Source of the DNA: Bin87 sp965116785
Lineage (GTDB): Bacteria > Chloroflexota > Dehalococcoidia > Lucifugimonadales > UBA3495
DNA: 64,000 bases
Assembly: GCA_965116785.1 (NCBI GenBank)
Contig: OZ220731.1
Coordinates: 1,178,001-1,242,000 of the forward strand
Direction of reading: 5' to 3'
Shown here: piece after piece, positions 56,969 through 64,000 of the stretch
Layout of the letters: each line of letters opens with the position of its first letter
Position numbering within the stretch: the stretch's first letter is position 1
Program-made: the position numbers and the translations under genes
The notes under the pieces: model-generated
Told to the model about the DNA's origin: nothing
The model's database searches: none
What the model saw: only the letters and a program-made list of their open reading frames with translations

Positions 56969-57934
56969 ATGGCCGAGCCGCTCATCGCCCTCGACGAAAC
57001 CCCGCAGACGCGGGTGCTCATCGCCGGCTGGAGGCGGCAGTGGTCCGATGGCGGCAACATCTCCAGCGGCATGCCCCGTTGGCTGATCGACAAGCTTTCG
57101 GCCCGGCGCATCGGCCAGATGACCGAAGAGATCTCCCGGATGTGTTTCCCCTTCCAAATCGCGGGAACCCACGACATGTACCGGCCGCGGGCCGCGTTTG
57201 ACGATGGCCTCCCCAGCAGACCAATGCGGTGGGACAACGGATTCTGGGACGCCGGAGACGGCATAGTTATCTTCCTGGGAGTTGAACCCTGGTATCGCAT
57301 CGACCTGTATGGTGACGCGTTTTTCGAAGCCGCCGCGGCGCTGGGCAACCCGAAAATCGCCGCCGTGGAGGGCTACAACGGCCCCGCGCCTCCCGAGCTG
57401 GAGCGTCGGGTGTCATGCGTTTACAGCAAGGCGTCAATGGCAGACGAGTTGCGCGAACACGGAATGCTGTTCTCCAGCTACGGATCCCAACAGCGCCAGG
57501 GCCCCACCGTGGGCATGGCGCTGGTCAGCGTGGCCCACTACCAGCACCCGGACGTGGAGATGGTACGCGTCGGCGCCATGGCGCCCATGTTCCCCTTCAG
57601 CGGCGGCAGCGGGGGTCAGTTGGGAATCACCACCGACCATCGCGCCTTCTACGACATCATGCGCCGGTTGCGTGCCCTGTACTCGCTGGAAATCGATTTG
57701 TCCGACCTGCGTCCACGGTACGAAGAAGAAGCCTCGCGCCTTCTCGAATCGCTGGAACGGGTATCCCAGCGGAACGACGAGGCGCGGCGGTACATCGAGC
57801 GGGTACGCAACGACTACCAGTTCCAGCCGTTCGAAGAGCCGGTGGAATTGGACCCGAGCATCGAAGGGACGCTGGCCGACATTCTGGGGCAATTCGACCT
57901 GCCCGGCTCCGAAGACGACACGCCGGATCGTTGA
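56969..57934 (+). CDS. PAC2 family protein
   Basis: A 321-residue protein with the PAC2 (proteasome assembly chaperone 2, PF09754) pattern: RVLIAGWRRQWSDGGNISSG near the N-terminus, IVIFLGVEPWYRIDLY, and a helical C-terminus with acidic end. Bacterial PAC2 proteins occur with or without proteasomes and their role is unclear. The ATG has AGGAGG 6 bases upstream and follows the selenoprotein by 20 bases, so the two are likely co-transcribed with the GMC gene. Confidence 0.75.
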   Translation: MAEPLIALDETPQTRVLIAGWRRQWSDGGNISSGMPRWLIDKLSARRIGQMTEEISRMCFPFQIAGTHDMYRPRAAFDDGLPSRPMRWDNGFWDAGDGIVIFLGVEPWYRIDLYGDAFFEAAAALGNPKIAAVEGYNGPAPPELERRVSCVYSKASMADELREHGMLFSSYGSQQRQGPTVGMALVSVAHYQHPDVEMVRVGAMAPMFPFSGGSGGQLGITTDHRAFYDIMRRLRALYSLEIDLSDLRPRYEEEASRLLESLERVSQRNDEARRYIERVRNDYQFQPFEEPVELDPSIEGTLADILGQFDLPGSEDDTPDR

Positions 57935-57963
57935 ACCGCAATCCGCGCGCCAAGAATCAAGAA

Positions 57964-57984
57964 GGGCGGGTCTATGACCCGCCC
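57964..57984. terminator. GC-rich palindrome between PAC2 and VOC genes
   Basis: Stem GGGCGGGTC/GACCCGCCC with TAT loop, between convergent genes, so it could end transcripts from both sides. It is a diverged relative of the AGGGGCGA palindromes. No T-run follows on the plus strand. Confidence 0.6.
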
Positions 57985-58009
57985 CATTCGTTCGCCCGTG
58001 GCTCCTGGA

Positions 58010-58459
58010 CTAGTCGATTACTAGCACCGTATTCTCACGATTCTCGCGACGCATCTCGGCCAGACCCTCTTCCGGCGTGTCGAACTTGTCGTAGTAGAAT
58101 TCGATGCCGTTGCCGTCCGGGTCCTCAAAGTACACGCTTCCGGTCATGCCATGGTCGGTGGTGCGGTCGACCTTGACGTCGTGCTCCAGCAACGTGTGGT
58201 AGAGGTCACGCAGGGAGTCGAAGTCCTCGACCTGCACTGCGAAGTGGTTGAGTCCGATGTTGCCCTTGCGGGTGGTTGGGGAGTCGTCGGATGCCTGGAA
58301 CAGGGCCAGGTCGTGGTGGATTTCGCCGCAGGTGAGGAAGGTTGCGGTTGGGCGAGAAACCGCGATCTCAAACCCGAGGATTTCCGTGTAGAACCTGGTG
58401 GATGCCGCCACGTCGGAGACGTTGATGACGAGATGACCAACTTGCTTGGGCTTGACCAT
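58010..58459 (-). CDS. VOC superfamily protein (glyoxalase/dioxygenase-like)
   Basis: A 149-residue two-module vicinal oxygen chelate protein. The first module is GHLVINVSDVAASTRFYTEILGF, the second NHFAVQVEDFDSLRDLYHTLLE. Metal ligands are His9, His in LNHFAV and Glu in GNGIEFYY, as in extradiol dioxygenases and glutathione/bacillithiol transferases. The substrate is unknown. AGGAG lies 6 bases before the ATG. Confidence 0.88.
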   Translation of the reverse strand: MVKPKQVGHLVINVSDVAASTRFYTEILGFEIAVSRPTATFLTCGEIHHDLALFQASDDSPTTRKGNIGLNHFAVQVEDFDSLRDLYHTLLEHDVKVDRTTDHGMTGSVYFEDPDGNGIEFYYDKFDTPEEGLAEMRRENRENTVLVID

Positions 58460-58582
58460 ATTTCGCTCCTTGAATGCTGAGGATAGGGCGCCTGTTGGCG
58501 CGAACTATACGACAGTCGTCCCCCCGAGGCAAGTACGCATACATTTTCGAAATGTGACGATTTACTGGCCCGCCGGTGGCGT

Positions 58583-59818
58583 TCAGATCTCGTTCATTCG
58601 TCGCACCATCGGCCGATACGTCCACCCGGCCAGCGAAATGACCAGCAACACGACCGCTCCGCTGGTGATCGCCACCGACCAGCCGTAGAGCTGCGCCAAC
58701 CAGGTCAGCGGCCACGCGCCCAGGAAGTGGAATACGGGCGCCAGCTGCATCATCGCCATCATTCGGCCGCGCATGTCCGGAGCCGTGGTCAGCTGCATCA
58801 GAGAACTGGACGTCGGCCAGAAGCCTCCGATGCTGGTCGACCCTACCAGGGCAACCAGGGCGCACGCGGCCCAGAACCACTGCGACCAGGCCATGGCTAC
58901 CAGTCCGACGCTGCAGATCACGAGTTGCAGGTACATCAGGAGTCCCTTGTTCTTTGCGTCGCCCCAGCTGGCAACAACCATGGATCCGGCGAATGCGCCG
59001 GCCCCCCGGCACACCATGAAAACGCCGGTTTGGAAGGCATTCAGGCGCAGGAATTCGGTGGTGAAGGCGGGCACCACCTGCATGTAGGCCATGCCGAAAA
59101 AGCCGAAAGTGGCCGACAGGAAGATCAGCACCGCTGCCATGGGAGTGCGAACGGCGTGGGAGAGTCCGCCCACGAAGTCGCTGATTGGCGAGGAATTCCG
59201 CCGAGTAGCAGCGACGGGCCGCGTCACCATCATCAGGAACGCGATCCCCAGAAGATAGCTCACTCCGTTGATCATGATGCCGGCCCAGGTGTCGATGTAT
59301 TGGATCGCCCACCCGCCGACCAGCGGCCCGACCATGTTGCCGATCTGGCCTATGGAAGTGTGGAGAGCCACCGCGTTCATCATGTCTTCGCGGGGCACCA
59401 GGTCGGCGGCCAGGGCGAACCGGGCCGGCATCTGGACCGCCATCAGGCCGCCCAGTATGAACACGATGGTGTACACGTGCCACATCTGGGCCAGGCCGGT
59501 CAGCGCCAGCACGGCCAGAGCTAACGTGATAACCGCGTTGCCCAGGACGCAAGCAATCAGGAACAATTTCCGGTCCACCCGGTCGGCCAGCACCCCGCCG
59601 ACGAAGGTGAAGAAAAAGTTGGACACCCCAAACAGGCTCACCGCCAGGCCCAGCGCCGTCTTCTCGCCGGTAAGGTCCAGGATGAGGAAGCCGATCCCGA
59701 GGAACTGTATCCCCTGCCCGAAGGATTGCACCCCGATATTCAGAAAGAACCACCGGAAGTCCCGGTGGCGGAGAGCGGAGAATGCGCGCAGCCGTCCGGC
59801 GACGGCGACAGAAGCCAT
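58583..59818 (-). CDS. MFS transporter, EntS/DUF894-like
   Basis: A 411-residue, 12-segment MFS_3-type exporter: FSALRHRDFRWFFLNIGVQSFGQGIQ at the start and GGVLADRVDRKLFLIA as the loop 2-3 motif. It resembles the transporter at 4083-5384. The haloacid dehalogenase gene ends 4 bases upstream on the same strand, so it may export a product of that pathway, or be unrelated. Confidence 0.88.
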   Translation of the reverse strand: MASVAVAGRLRAFSALRHRDFRWFFLNIGVQSFGQGIQFLGIGFLILDLTGEKTALGLAVSLFGVSNFFFTFVGGVLADRVDRKLFLIACVLGNAVITLALAVLALTGLAQMWHVYTIVFILGGLMAVQMPARFALAADLVPREDMMNAVALHTSIGQIGNMVGPLVGGWAIQYIDTWAGIMINGVSYLLGIAFLMMVTRPVAATRRNSSPISDFVGGLSHAVRTPMAAVLIFLSATFGFFGMAYMQVVPAFTTEFLRLNAFQTGVFMVCRGAGAFAGSMVVASWGDAKNKGLLMYLQLVICSVGLVAMAWSQWFWAACALVALVGSTSIGGFWPTSSSLMQLTTAPDMRGRMMAMMQLAPVFHFLGAWPLTWLAQLYGWSVAITSGAVVLLVISLAGWTYRPMVRRMNEI

Positions 59819-59821
59819 AGG

Positions 59822-60559
59822 CTACCGGCCGCCAGCCTCGGATTTGGCAGTTGCGACCAGAAAGCTCACCAACTCGTGGAAATCCGCGACCTCGAAATCG
59901 GGGAGATACATCGACTCCTCATTGGGCAGTTTGTAGCGGTTCACATAACCGGCCCGAAATCCCGACGCCCGTGCGCCGGTGACGTCAAACGAATGCGAAG
60001 AGATCATCATGATCTCGCCGGGCGCCTTGCCGAGGATGCGGGCCGCGGTGCGATACACCGCGGGGTGCGGCTTGAACACGCCGGCCTTCTCCACGGAAAT
60101 AACGTCATCAAACGGGACACCGACATTGTTCGCGGCCATGCGTTCCAGGTACGACTGCTCCCCGTTGGACAGCACGACCAGGCCAAATCGCTGGCTGTCG
60201 ACCAGCTTCTGCAGGCCCTGTACCGCGTCGTCGAAGGGCCGCAGGTCCTCGTAAACGGCCATGAAACGGTCCACGTCTGCGTGGTCGAACTCTACGCCGT
60301 GGAGGCGCAAGCAATAGACAAACGACCGGCGGCAGGTCTCCAGGTAGCCGCTGTGACCCAGCATGTAGAGATTGTCCTGGTACTGCTCGATGCGCTGGCG
60401 ACCGCGCCAATCGTCCCAGAACTTGTCCGCCGTGACTGTGGAACCGTGCTCGGCGAGGAACCGGCCGGCTGGCCCGGACAAACTTCCGCCCAGATCAAGC
60501 ACGGTGCCGAAAATATCGAAGACCAGCGTATTGACCTGGGCGATAGCATTGTCGGTCAT
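59822..60559 (-). CDS. Haloacid dehalogenase, type II
   Basis: A 245-residue HAD-superfamily hydrolase. Motif I is VFDIFGTVLDL with the nucleophile Asp; motif II is LSNGEQ; motif III is FKPHPAVYR; motif IV is MISSHSFDVTGARASGF. The cap domain lies between motif I and II. The FGT in motif I and the length fit the L-2-haloacid dehalogenase type rather than phosphatases. The small protein gene at 60580 follows the same strand upstream. Its role may be dehalogenation of halogenated acids. Confidence 0.85.
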   Translation of the reverse strand: MTDNAIAQVNTLVFDIFGTVLDLGGSLSGPAGRFLAEHGSTVTADKFWDDWRGRQRIEQYQDNLYMLGHSGYLETCRRSFVYCLRLHGVEFDHADVDRFMAVYEDLRPFDDAVQGLQKLVDSQRFGLVVLSNGEQSYLERMAANNVGVPFDDVISVEKAGVFKPHPAVYRTAARILGKAPGEIMMISSHSFDVTGARASGFRAGYVNRYKLPNEESMYLPDFEVADFHELVSFLVATAKSEAGGR

Positions 60560-60579
60560 ATTGGCAAACCCCGATGCGG

Positions 60580-60819
60580 TCAGGCAGGCTTGATGTTATC
60601 GATGTTGGTCTGGTCGACGTTTATCTGGCGCTTTACGCTGTCGAAGTAGACGATGAGCCAGGTGGCCGGGCCAATTGTCCGCTTTTCACGCACTTCGCCC
60701 ACGTCTCCGGTGGATATGCTGCGCACCGAGGAACCCACAGGCGAGGCCATCACCTCGCGAACCTCGAAATCGGCGACGGCTTCGACTTTCATGCCCTTTT
60801 CGTACAGGTCAAAACTCAT
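60580..60819 (-). CDS. Small beta-rich protein, unknown
   Basis: A 79-residue protein with VEAVADFEVREVMASP and STGDVGEVREKRTIGPATWLIVYFDSVKRQINV, a pattern of short beta strands resembling SH3-like or similar small barrels. The ATG at 60819 has GGAGGTACC upstream; an earlier in-frame ATG in an Arg-rich tail is rejected. It lies 20 bases ahead of the haloacid dehalogenase gene. The function is unknown. Confidence 0.65.
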   Translation of the reverse strand: MSFDLYEKGMKVEAVADFEVREVMASPVGSSVRSISTGDVGEVREKRTIGPATWLIVYFDSVKRQINVDQTNIDNIKPA

Positions 60820-60956
60820 TGCGGTACCTCCTCGGGGAATTCCGGCGCGATCAAATCGAGGGGCGGATTGGCCTCGCAGTGTACGGCGCGTCGTATGCGG
60901 AGTCAACGAGACTCGTCCCTGCTAGACACGCGCCACCGCGTCGCCTCTGACCCCGC

Positions 60957-60985
60957 TAGACGACATAAGCGACGCAGGGTATCAT
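60957..60985 (+). promoter_or_regulatory. Predicted promoter of cupin gene
   Basis: TAGACG (60957-60962), 17-base spacer, TATCAT (60980-60985), 4/6 and 5/6 to consensus. Start near 60992 gives a leader of about 40 bases. Confidence 0.45.
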
Positions 60986-61033
60986 TTTCGTGACACTAGA
61001 TCCCGCAACCCAATCTGGAGGTAAACGAGACCC

Positions 61034-61393
61034 ATGAAAATCGTAAAGATGTCGGCAGTGGAAAGGACCGAGGGAACCGCGCCCCTGTTCACCGGACCGG
61101 TGGGCCGGCAGGCGATCCTGGACCCCGACGACAGCAACAACTTCAACTTCGGCATTGTTCACTTCGGCGCCGGCGTACGCAACAAGTTCCACACTCATAG
61201 CGGCGACCAGATCCTCATCGTCACCGAGGGCACCGGCATCGTCGCCACGCGTGACGAAGAGGTAACGGTGAACGAGGGCGACGTGGCCATCATCCCTGCC
61301 GGCGAGGACCACTGGCACGGCTCCCGCGAGACCGCGATGTCTCACATCACCATCACCGTGAAGGGCAGCCAGACCCAGCAGAACGAGGACTAA
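61034..61393 (+). CDS. Cupin-domain protein
   Basis: A 119-residue single cupin. The first motif is NKFHTHSGDQILIVTEGTG with two His and, in the second motif, PAGEDHWHGSRE with a further His and a Trp; these would bind one metal. It may be an enzyme or a small-molecule sensor, and the substrate cannot be predicted. GGAGG lies 12 bases before the ATG. It is followed by a GC-rich terminator. Confidence 0.88.
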   Translation: MKIVKMSAVERTEGTAPLFTGPVGRQAILDPDDSNNFNFGIVHFGAGVRNKFHTHSGDQILIVTEGTGIVATRDEEVTVNEGDVAIIPAGEDHWHGSRETAMSHITITVKGSQTQQNED

Positions 61394-61423
61394 ATCCTCT
61401 CGGGGATTTCCCGCCCGGGAAAT

Positions 61424-61457
61424 GGGGGCGGCCCGATGGGTCGCCCCCTGATTTGTT
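61424..61457. terminator. Terminator between cupin and MFS genes
   Basis: 11-bp stem (61424-61434 with 61438-61448, one G-U pair) GGGGGCGGCCC/GGGTCGCCCCC with GAT loop, followed by TGATTTGTTT. It separates the convergent cupin and His-tailed MFS genes and is a diverged relative of the AGGGGCGA palindromes. Confidence 0.75.
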
Positions 61458-61472
61458 TGCCGTTACACCGGA

Positions 61473-62969
61473 TCAGTGATGCCGGTGGCCGTGGTCTTCG
61501 TGGTCATGACCGTGGCCGTGACCGTCATGATGTCCATGGTCGTCATGATCCCCGTGACCATCATGGTGCCCGTGACCGTCACCATCGTGGTGGTCCTCCA
61601 CCGGCGCCAACTGGGGCAACCGCACCACCGCCAAGATTACCGCCGCCGCAAGATACAGGGCGGCAGTGTAGTAGAACAGATAGGTGTAGTCGATCCCGTA
61701 CAGCCAGCCGGCGAGCAGAGGCGACGCCGCGCTCAGGATGAACCGGGAGGTCGACAGCAGGCCCAGCGTGGTGGCCGCCGTTCCTTCGCGCACGATGTCC
61801 ATGGCGGCGGCGGTCAGGATGGGTTGGTCGCTGTACAGGAACATGCCCAACGCGGCGAGCAGAATGGTCATCACGGCGAGGTTGGTGCTGAAGGGGACCA
61901 TGATCAGGGTCACCACCGCCAGGAAAATCATTCCTGGAATGAGCACCATCTTGCGGCCGACCCGGTCGGATATGTAACCCATCACCGGACTGGCGAATAT
62001 CCCCACGAGGACCAGCAGGGCGATCAGCGATCCACGAATGAAAACGCCCTCAAACACCCCGCCTTCCGGATCGACCGTCAGGCCCAGATGGTCGGCCAGG
62101 TAGAGGGGCAACACGGTGACAAAACCGATGTATGCCATACCGCGCAGGCCGGCAACGATCGTGATTCCCCAAATGCGCGGGTTCCTGACCAGCAGTTTCG
62201 TCTCCTCGACCTGCGACCGCATGGTGAATGCGGGCGCCGTCTCCGCTGCCGCCTGGGCGCGATGGCCGATGTCGCGGAATGCCCAGAAAACCAGGAACGC
62301 CAGGAATATAGGCACCGCCGCGTAGATGGTAATGATCGATTGCCAGGTCATCGTGACCAGCAGCAAGCCGGTCAACGCCGGTCCGAGCACATCGCCGACG
62401 TTGCCGCCCACACCGTGGAACGACAACACCGATGCCCTCCGGTGCGCAAAGTGCGACGACAACGCGGCCATGGCCGGCAAATGCCACACCGACGCGGCGA
62501 TCGCGACGATGGCCATGCCTATTATCAGCAGCGCGTAGCCCACCGGGTTCAACGCTCCGCCACCGGCAGCGGCGGCCTCGCTGGTCTGGCTGGTGACCAG
62601 CCACGCGCTCCCGGGCACCTGCCATCCGGCCGCCGCCATCAGGAGCCAGCCCACGCCGAACAGGGCCATGCAGACCGCCATCACCCAGCCCCAGTAGCGT
62701 CGCAGGGCATCGGTGAGCACGCCACCCGGCAGTGCGACTACTCCTGAGGCAATCTCCCGGGTGGTCTGGATGCTGGTGGCGGCGATGATGCTGCCCCCGA
62801 GGAGCAGGTCGCGCACCTCGGGCAGCACGACGATGAAGCTCTGGGCGATCCAGTGGAACACCCCGTGACCACTGGTCAGCCCGCCGATGATGAACGCAGC
62901 CCCCCTTCGGAAACCGGTGCGGCCCTCCACTACCGAAGGCACCGCTTGATGATGATGTGCATGCGCCAT
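61473..62969 (-). CDS. MFS transporter with histidine-rich C-terminal tail
   Basis: A 498-residue MFS protein with 12 membrane segments. GYISDRVGRKMVLIPG is the loop motif of the second half. The N-terminus begins MAHAHHHQAV. The last 40 residues contain 18 His spread among Asp and Gly (HHDGDGHGHHDGHGDHDDHG and on), a pattern of metal-binding tails in zinc, nickel and cobalt transporters. The ATG at 62969 has AGGAGG upstream, and the 53 Cys/Pro-rich residues before it in frame are rejected. It is 31 bases after a zinc/manganese-type ABC permease on the same strand, so it probably transports or buffers a transition metal. Confidence 0.88.
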   Translation of the reverse strand: MAHAHHHQAVPSVVEGRTGFRRGAAFIIGGLTSGHGVFHWIAQSFIVVLPEVRDLLLGGSIIAATSIQTTREIASGVVALPGGVLTDALRRYWGWVMAVCMALFGVGWLLMAAAGWQVPGSAWLVTSQTSEAAAAGGGALNPVGYALLIIGMAIVAIAASVWHLPAMAALSSHFAHRRASVLSFHGVGGNVGDVLGPALTGLLLVTMTWQSIITIYAAVPIFLAFLVFWAFRDIGHRAQAAAETAPAFTMRSQVEETKLLVRNPRIWGITIVAGLRGMAYIGFVTVLPLYLADHLGLTVDPEGGVFEGVFIRGSLIALLVLVGIFASPVMGYISDRVGRKMVLIPGMIFLAVVTLIMVPFSTNLAVMTILLAALGMFLYSDQPILTAAAMDIVREGTAATTLGLLSTSRFILSAASPLLAGWLYGIDYTYLFYYTAALYLAAAVILAVVRLPQLAPVEDHHDGDGHGHHDGHGDHDDHGHHDGHGHGHDHEDHGHRHH

Positions 62970-63000
62970 AGCGACCTCCTGTGGCCTTTGAGTTGGGAGG

Positions 63001-63873
63001 TTACTCCACGGACCCGCCGGGCAAGCCGGACAGGGCGGGCACCTCGGCGGGGCTCCGGGAGAGACTGCGCCGGATCCTGGACCAAGCCAATGCTGCCACG
63101 AACACGACGGCTGACAGCAGTACGACACTGGCTCCGGAAGAGACGTTGACGAAATAGCTCATGTAGATGCCGCTGACCGAGCACATTATACCGATCAGGG
63201 TGGACAGGATGGTCATCTTCACAAAGCTGTTGGTCAGCAAACGGGCGACGATAGGGGCAATGACGACGGCGGCAGCGATCATGGTGACGCCCAGGACACG
63301 CATGGAAACCACAACCGTGCCGGCCAGCATGAGGGCAAATATGGCGTCCATCCACGCGGTGGGAATCCCGTAGAACCGGGCCACGTCGGAGTCGAAGGTG
63401 TTGAAGAGGAACATCTTGTAGGCGAAGAAAAAGACGATCGCCACCGCGATGGTCACCACCACGATGGCAATGATATCGGCTCTCTCCACCGCCAGCACGC
63501 TGCCCCATAGGGCGGCTTCGAAGTCATGGGTGAAGCCGTGGTTGCGGCTGATGATGGCGATGCCCAGGGCGAAGCTGGCGGTGGTCACGATGCCGATGGC
63601 AGCGTCGGAGCCGATGGGGTTTTTGCGGGTGGTCCAGGCAATCAACAGCGCGGACAGGAACCCCCACAGCGTGGCGCCGACAAAGAAGTTGAACGACATG
63701 GCCGAACTGACCACCGCTCCGCCAAATATGGCGTGGGCCAATCCGTGACCGATGTAGGACATGCTGCGCAGCACGATGTACGTGCCCATGAAAGCGCACA
63801 AGCCGCCCACGAGGAAGGCGGCTATCATCGCACGGACGAAGAATCCGAACTCAAAGGGTTCAAGCAATGTCAT
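63001..63873 (-). CDS. Third zinc/manganese-type ABC permease
   Basis: A 290-residue ABC-3 permease: SMSYIGHGLAHAIFGGA loop, DAIFALMLAGTVVVSMRVLGVTMIAAAVVIAPIVARLL core and FVNVSSGASVVLLSA end. It is more distant from the other two permeases than they are from each other. The ATPase and binding protein are not seen in the 127 bases to the window edge, so they may lie beyond it upstream. The His-tailed MFS follows it. Confidence 0.88.
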   Translation of the reverse strand: MTLLEPFEFGFFVRAMIAAFLVGGLCAFMGTYIVLRSMSYIGHGLAHAIFGGAVVSSAMSFNFFVGATLWGFLSALLIAWTTRKNPIGSDAAIGIVTTASFALGIAIISRNHGFTHDFEAALWGSVLAVERADIIAIVVVTIAVAIVFFFAYKMFLFNTFDSDVARFYGIPTAWMDAIFALMLAGTVVVSMRVLGVTMIAAAVVIAPIVARLLTNSFVKMTILSTLIGIMCSVSGIYMSYFVNVSSGASVVLLSAVVFVAALAWSRIRRSLSRSPAEVPALSGLPGGSVE

Positions 63874-64000
63874 TATGCGGAAACTCGGAACAGAATGGGA
63901 CGAAAATTAACAGTGGACCCGATTGGCAAACGGCTGCCGTGACGGCCTGGCGCAGACCGGATCGACCGTCGCCGCCCGTTGATTACTCGGGATCGCTGTG
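63874..64000. other. Region upstream of third permease, to window edge
   Basis: 127 bases. I see no credible gene or clear promoter here; a partner gene may lie just beyond the edge. Confidence 0.4.

Overview
The window is high-GC bacterial DNA, densely coded on both strands. Its gene set points to a Chloroflexota-type organism, most like the SAR202/Dehalococcoidia side of the phylum: long RNA polymerase subunits with large insertions, a CxxxY-type CcmE, a fused-subunit 2-oxoacid:ferredoxin oxidoreductase, several flavin monooxygenase and GMC oxidoreductase paralogues, and many MFS exporters. This placement is inference from gene content, not a phylogeny. TGA ends many genes here, so the code is standard.

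Layout. 1-5.4 kb: the 3' end of a protoglobin gene overlapping a catalytically altered AroQ-like gene, small proteins, tRNA-Glu, argC-nth and an exporter. 5.6-9.5 kb: sulfotransferase, acetyl-xylan-esterase-like hydrolase and an HpaB-type flavin hydroxylase. 9.6-12.6 kb: an orphan PstS and an Xaa-Pro peptidase, separated by a strongly structured intergenic region. 13.1-17.7 kb: a zinc ABC transporter (His-rich ZnuA, ZnuC, ZnuB), a second permease on the other strand and a GT2 glycosyltransferase. 17.7-20.8 kb: korAB behind a strong promoter and an internal terminator-like hairpin. 20.9-22.2 kb: a gene-poor stretch with a protease remnant. 22.2-27.7 kb: SDR, acyl-CoA ligase and ccmABCDE. 28-31.5 kb: zinc-finger-like protein, GMC oxidoreductase and fumarase. 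32-41.7 kb: rpoBC. 41.8-48.2 kb: pyrD, an Fe-ADH-like protein, mtaB and two oligopeptide ABC ATPases behind a structured leader. 48.5-53.4 kb: two tandem MFS genes and two luciferase-like monooxygenases. 53.6-63.9 kb: DinB, GYD, a second GMC oxidoreductase, a selenocysteine glutaredoxin-DinB fusion, PAC2, VOC, MFS, haloacid dehalogenase, cupin, a His-tailed MFS and a third zinc/manganese-type ABC permease.

The most notable element is at 56169-56948. A glutaredoxin-like domain has an in-frame TGA exactly where the first active-site Cys belongs (UxxC). A hairpin fitting the bacterial SECIS rules follows it, and the frame continues into a DinB-like metal-binding domain. It lies 25 bp behind a GMC oxidoreductase and 20 bp ahead of a PAC2 gene. 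This looks like a selenoprotein that ordinary gene calling would truncate.

Several genes suggest a lifestyle of oxidising and detoxifying diverse organic compounds: HpaB, luciferase-like monooxygenases, GMC oxidoreductases, SDR, acyl-CoA ligase, haloacid dehalogenase and VOC. Central metabolism (KorAB, FumC, PyrD, ArgC), cytochrome c maturation and metal uptake accompany them. A family of AGGGGCGA-type palindromes sits in intergenic gaps and appears to supply transcription terminators.
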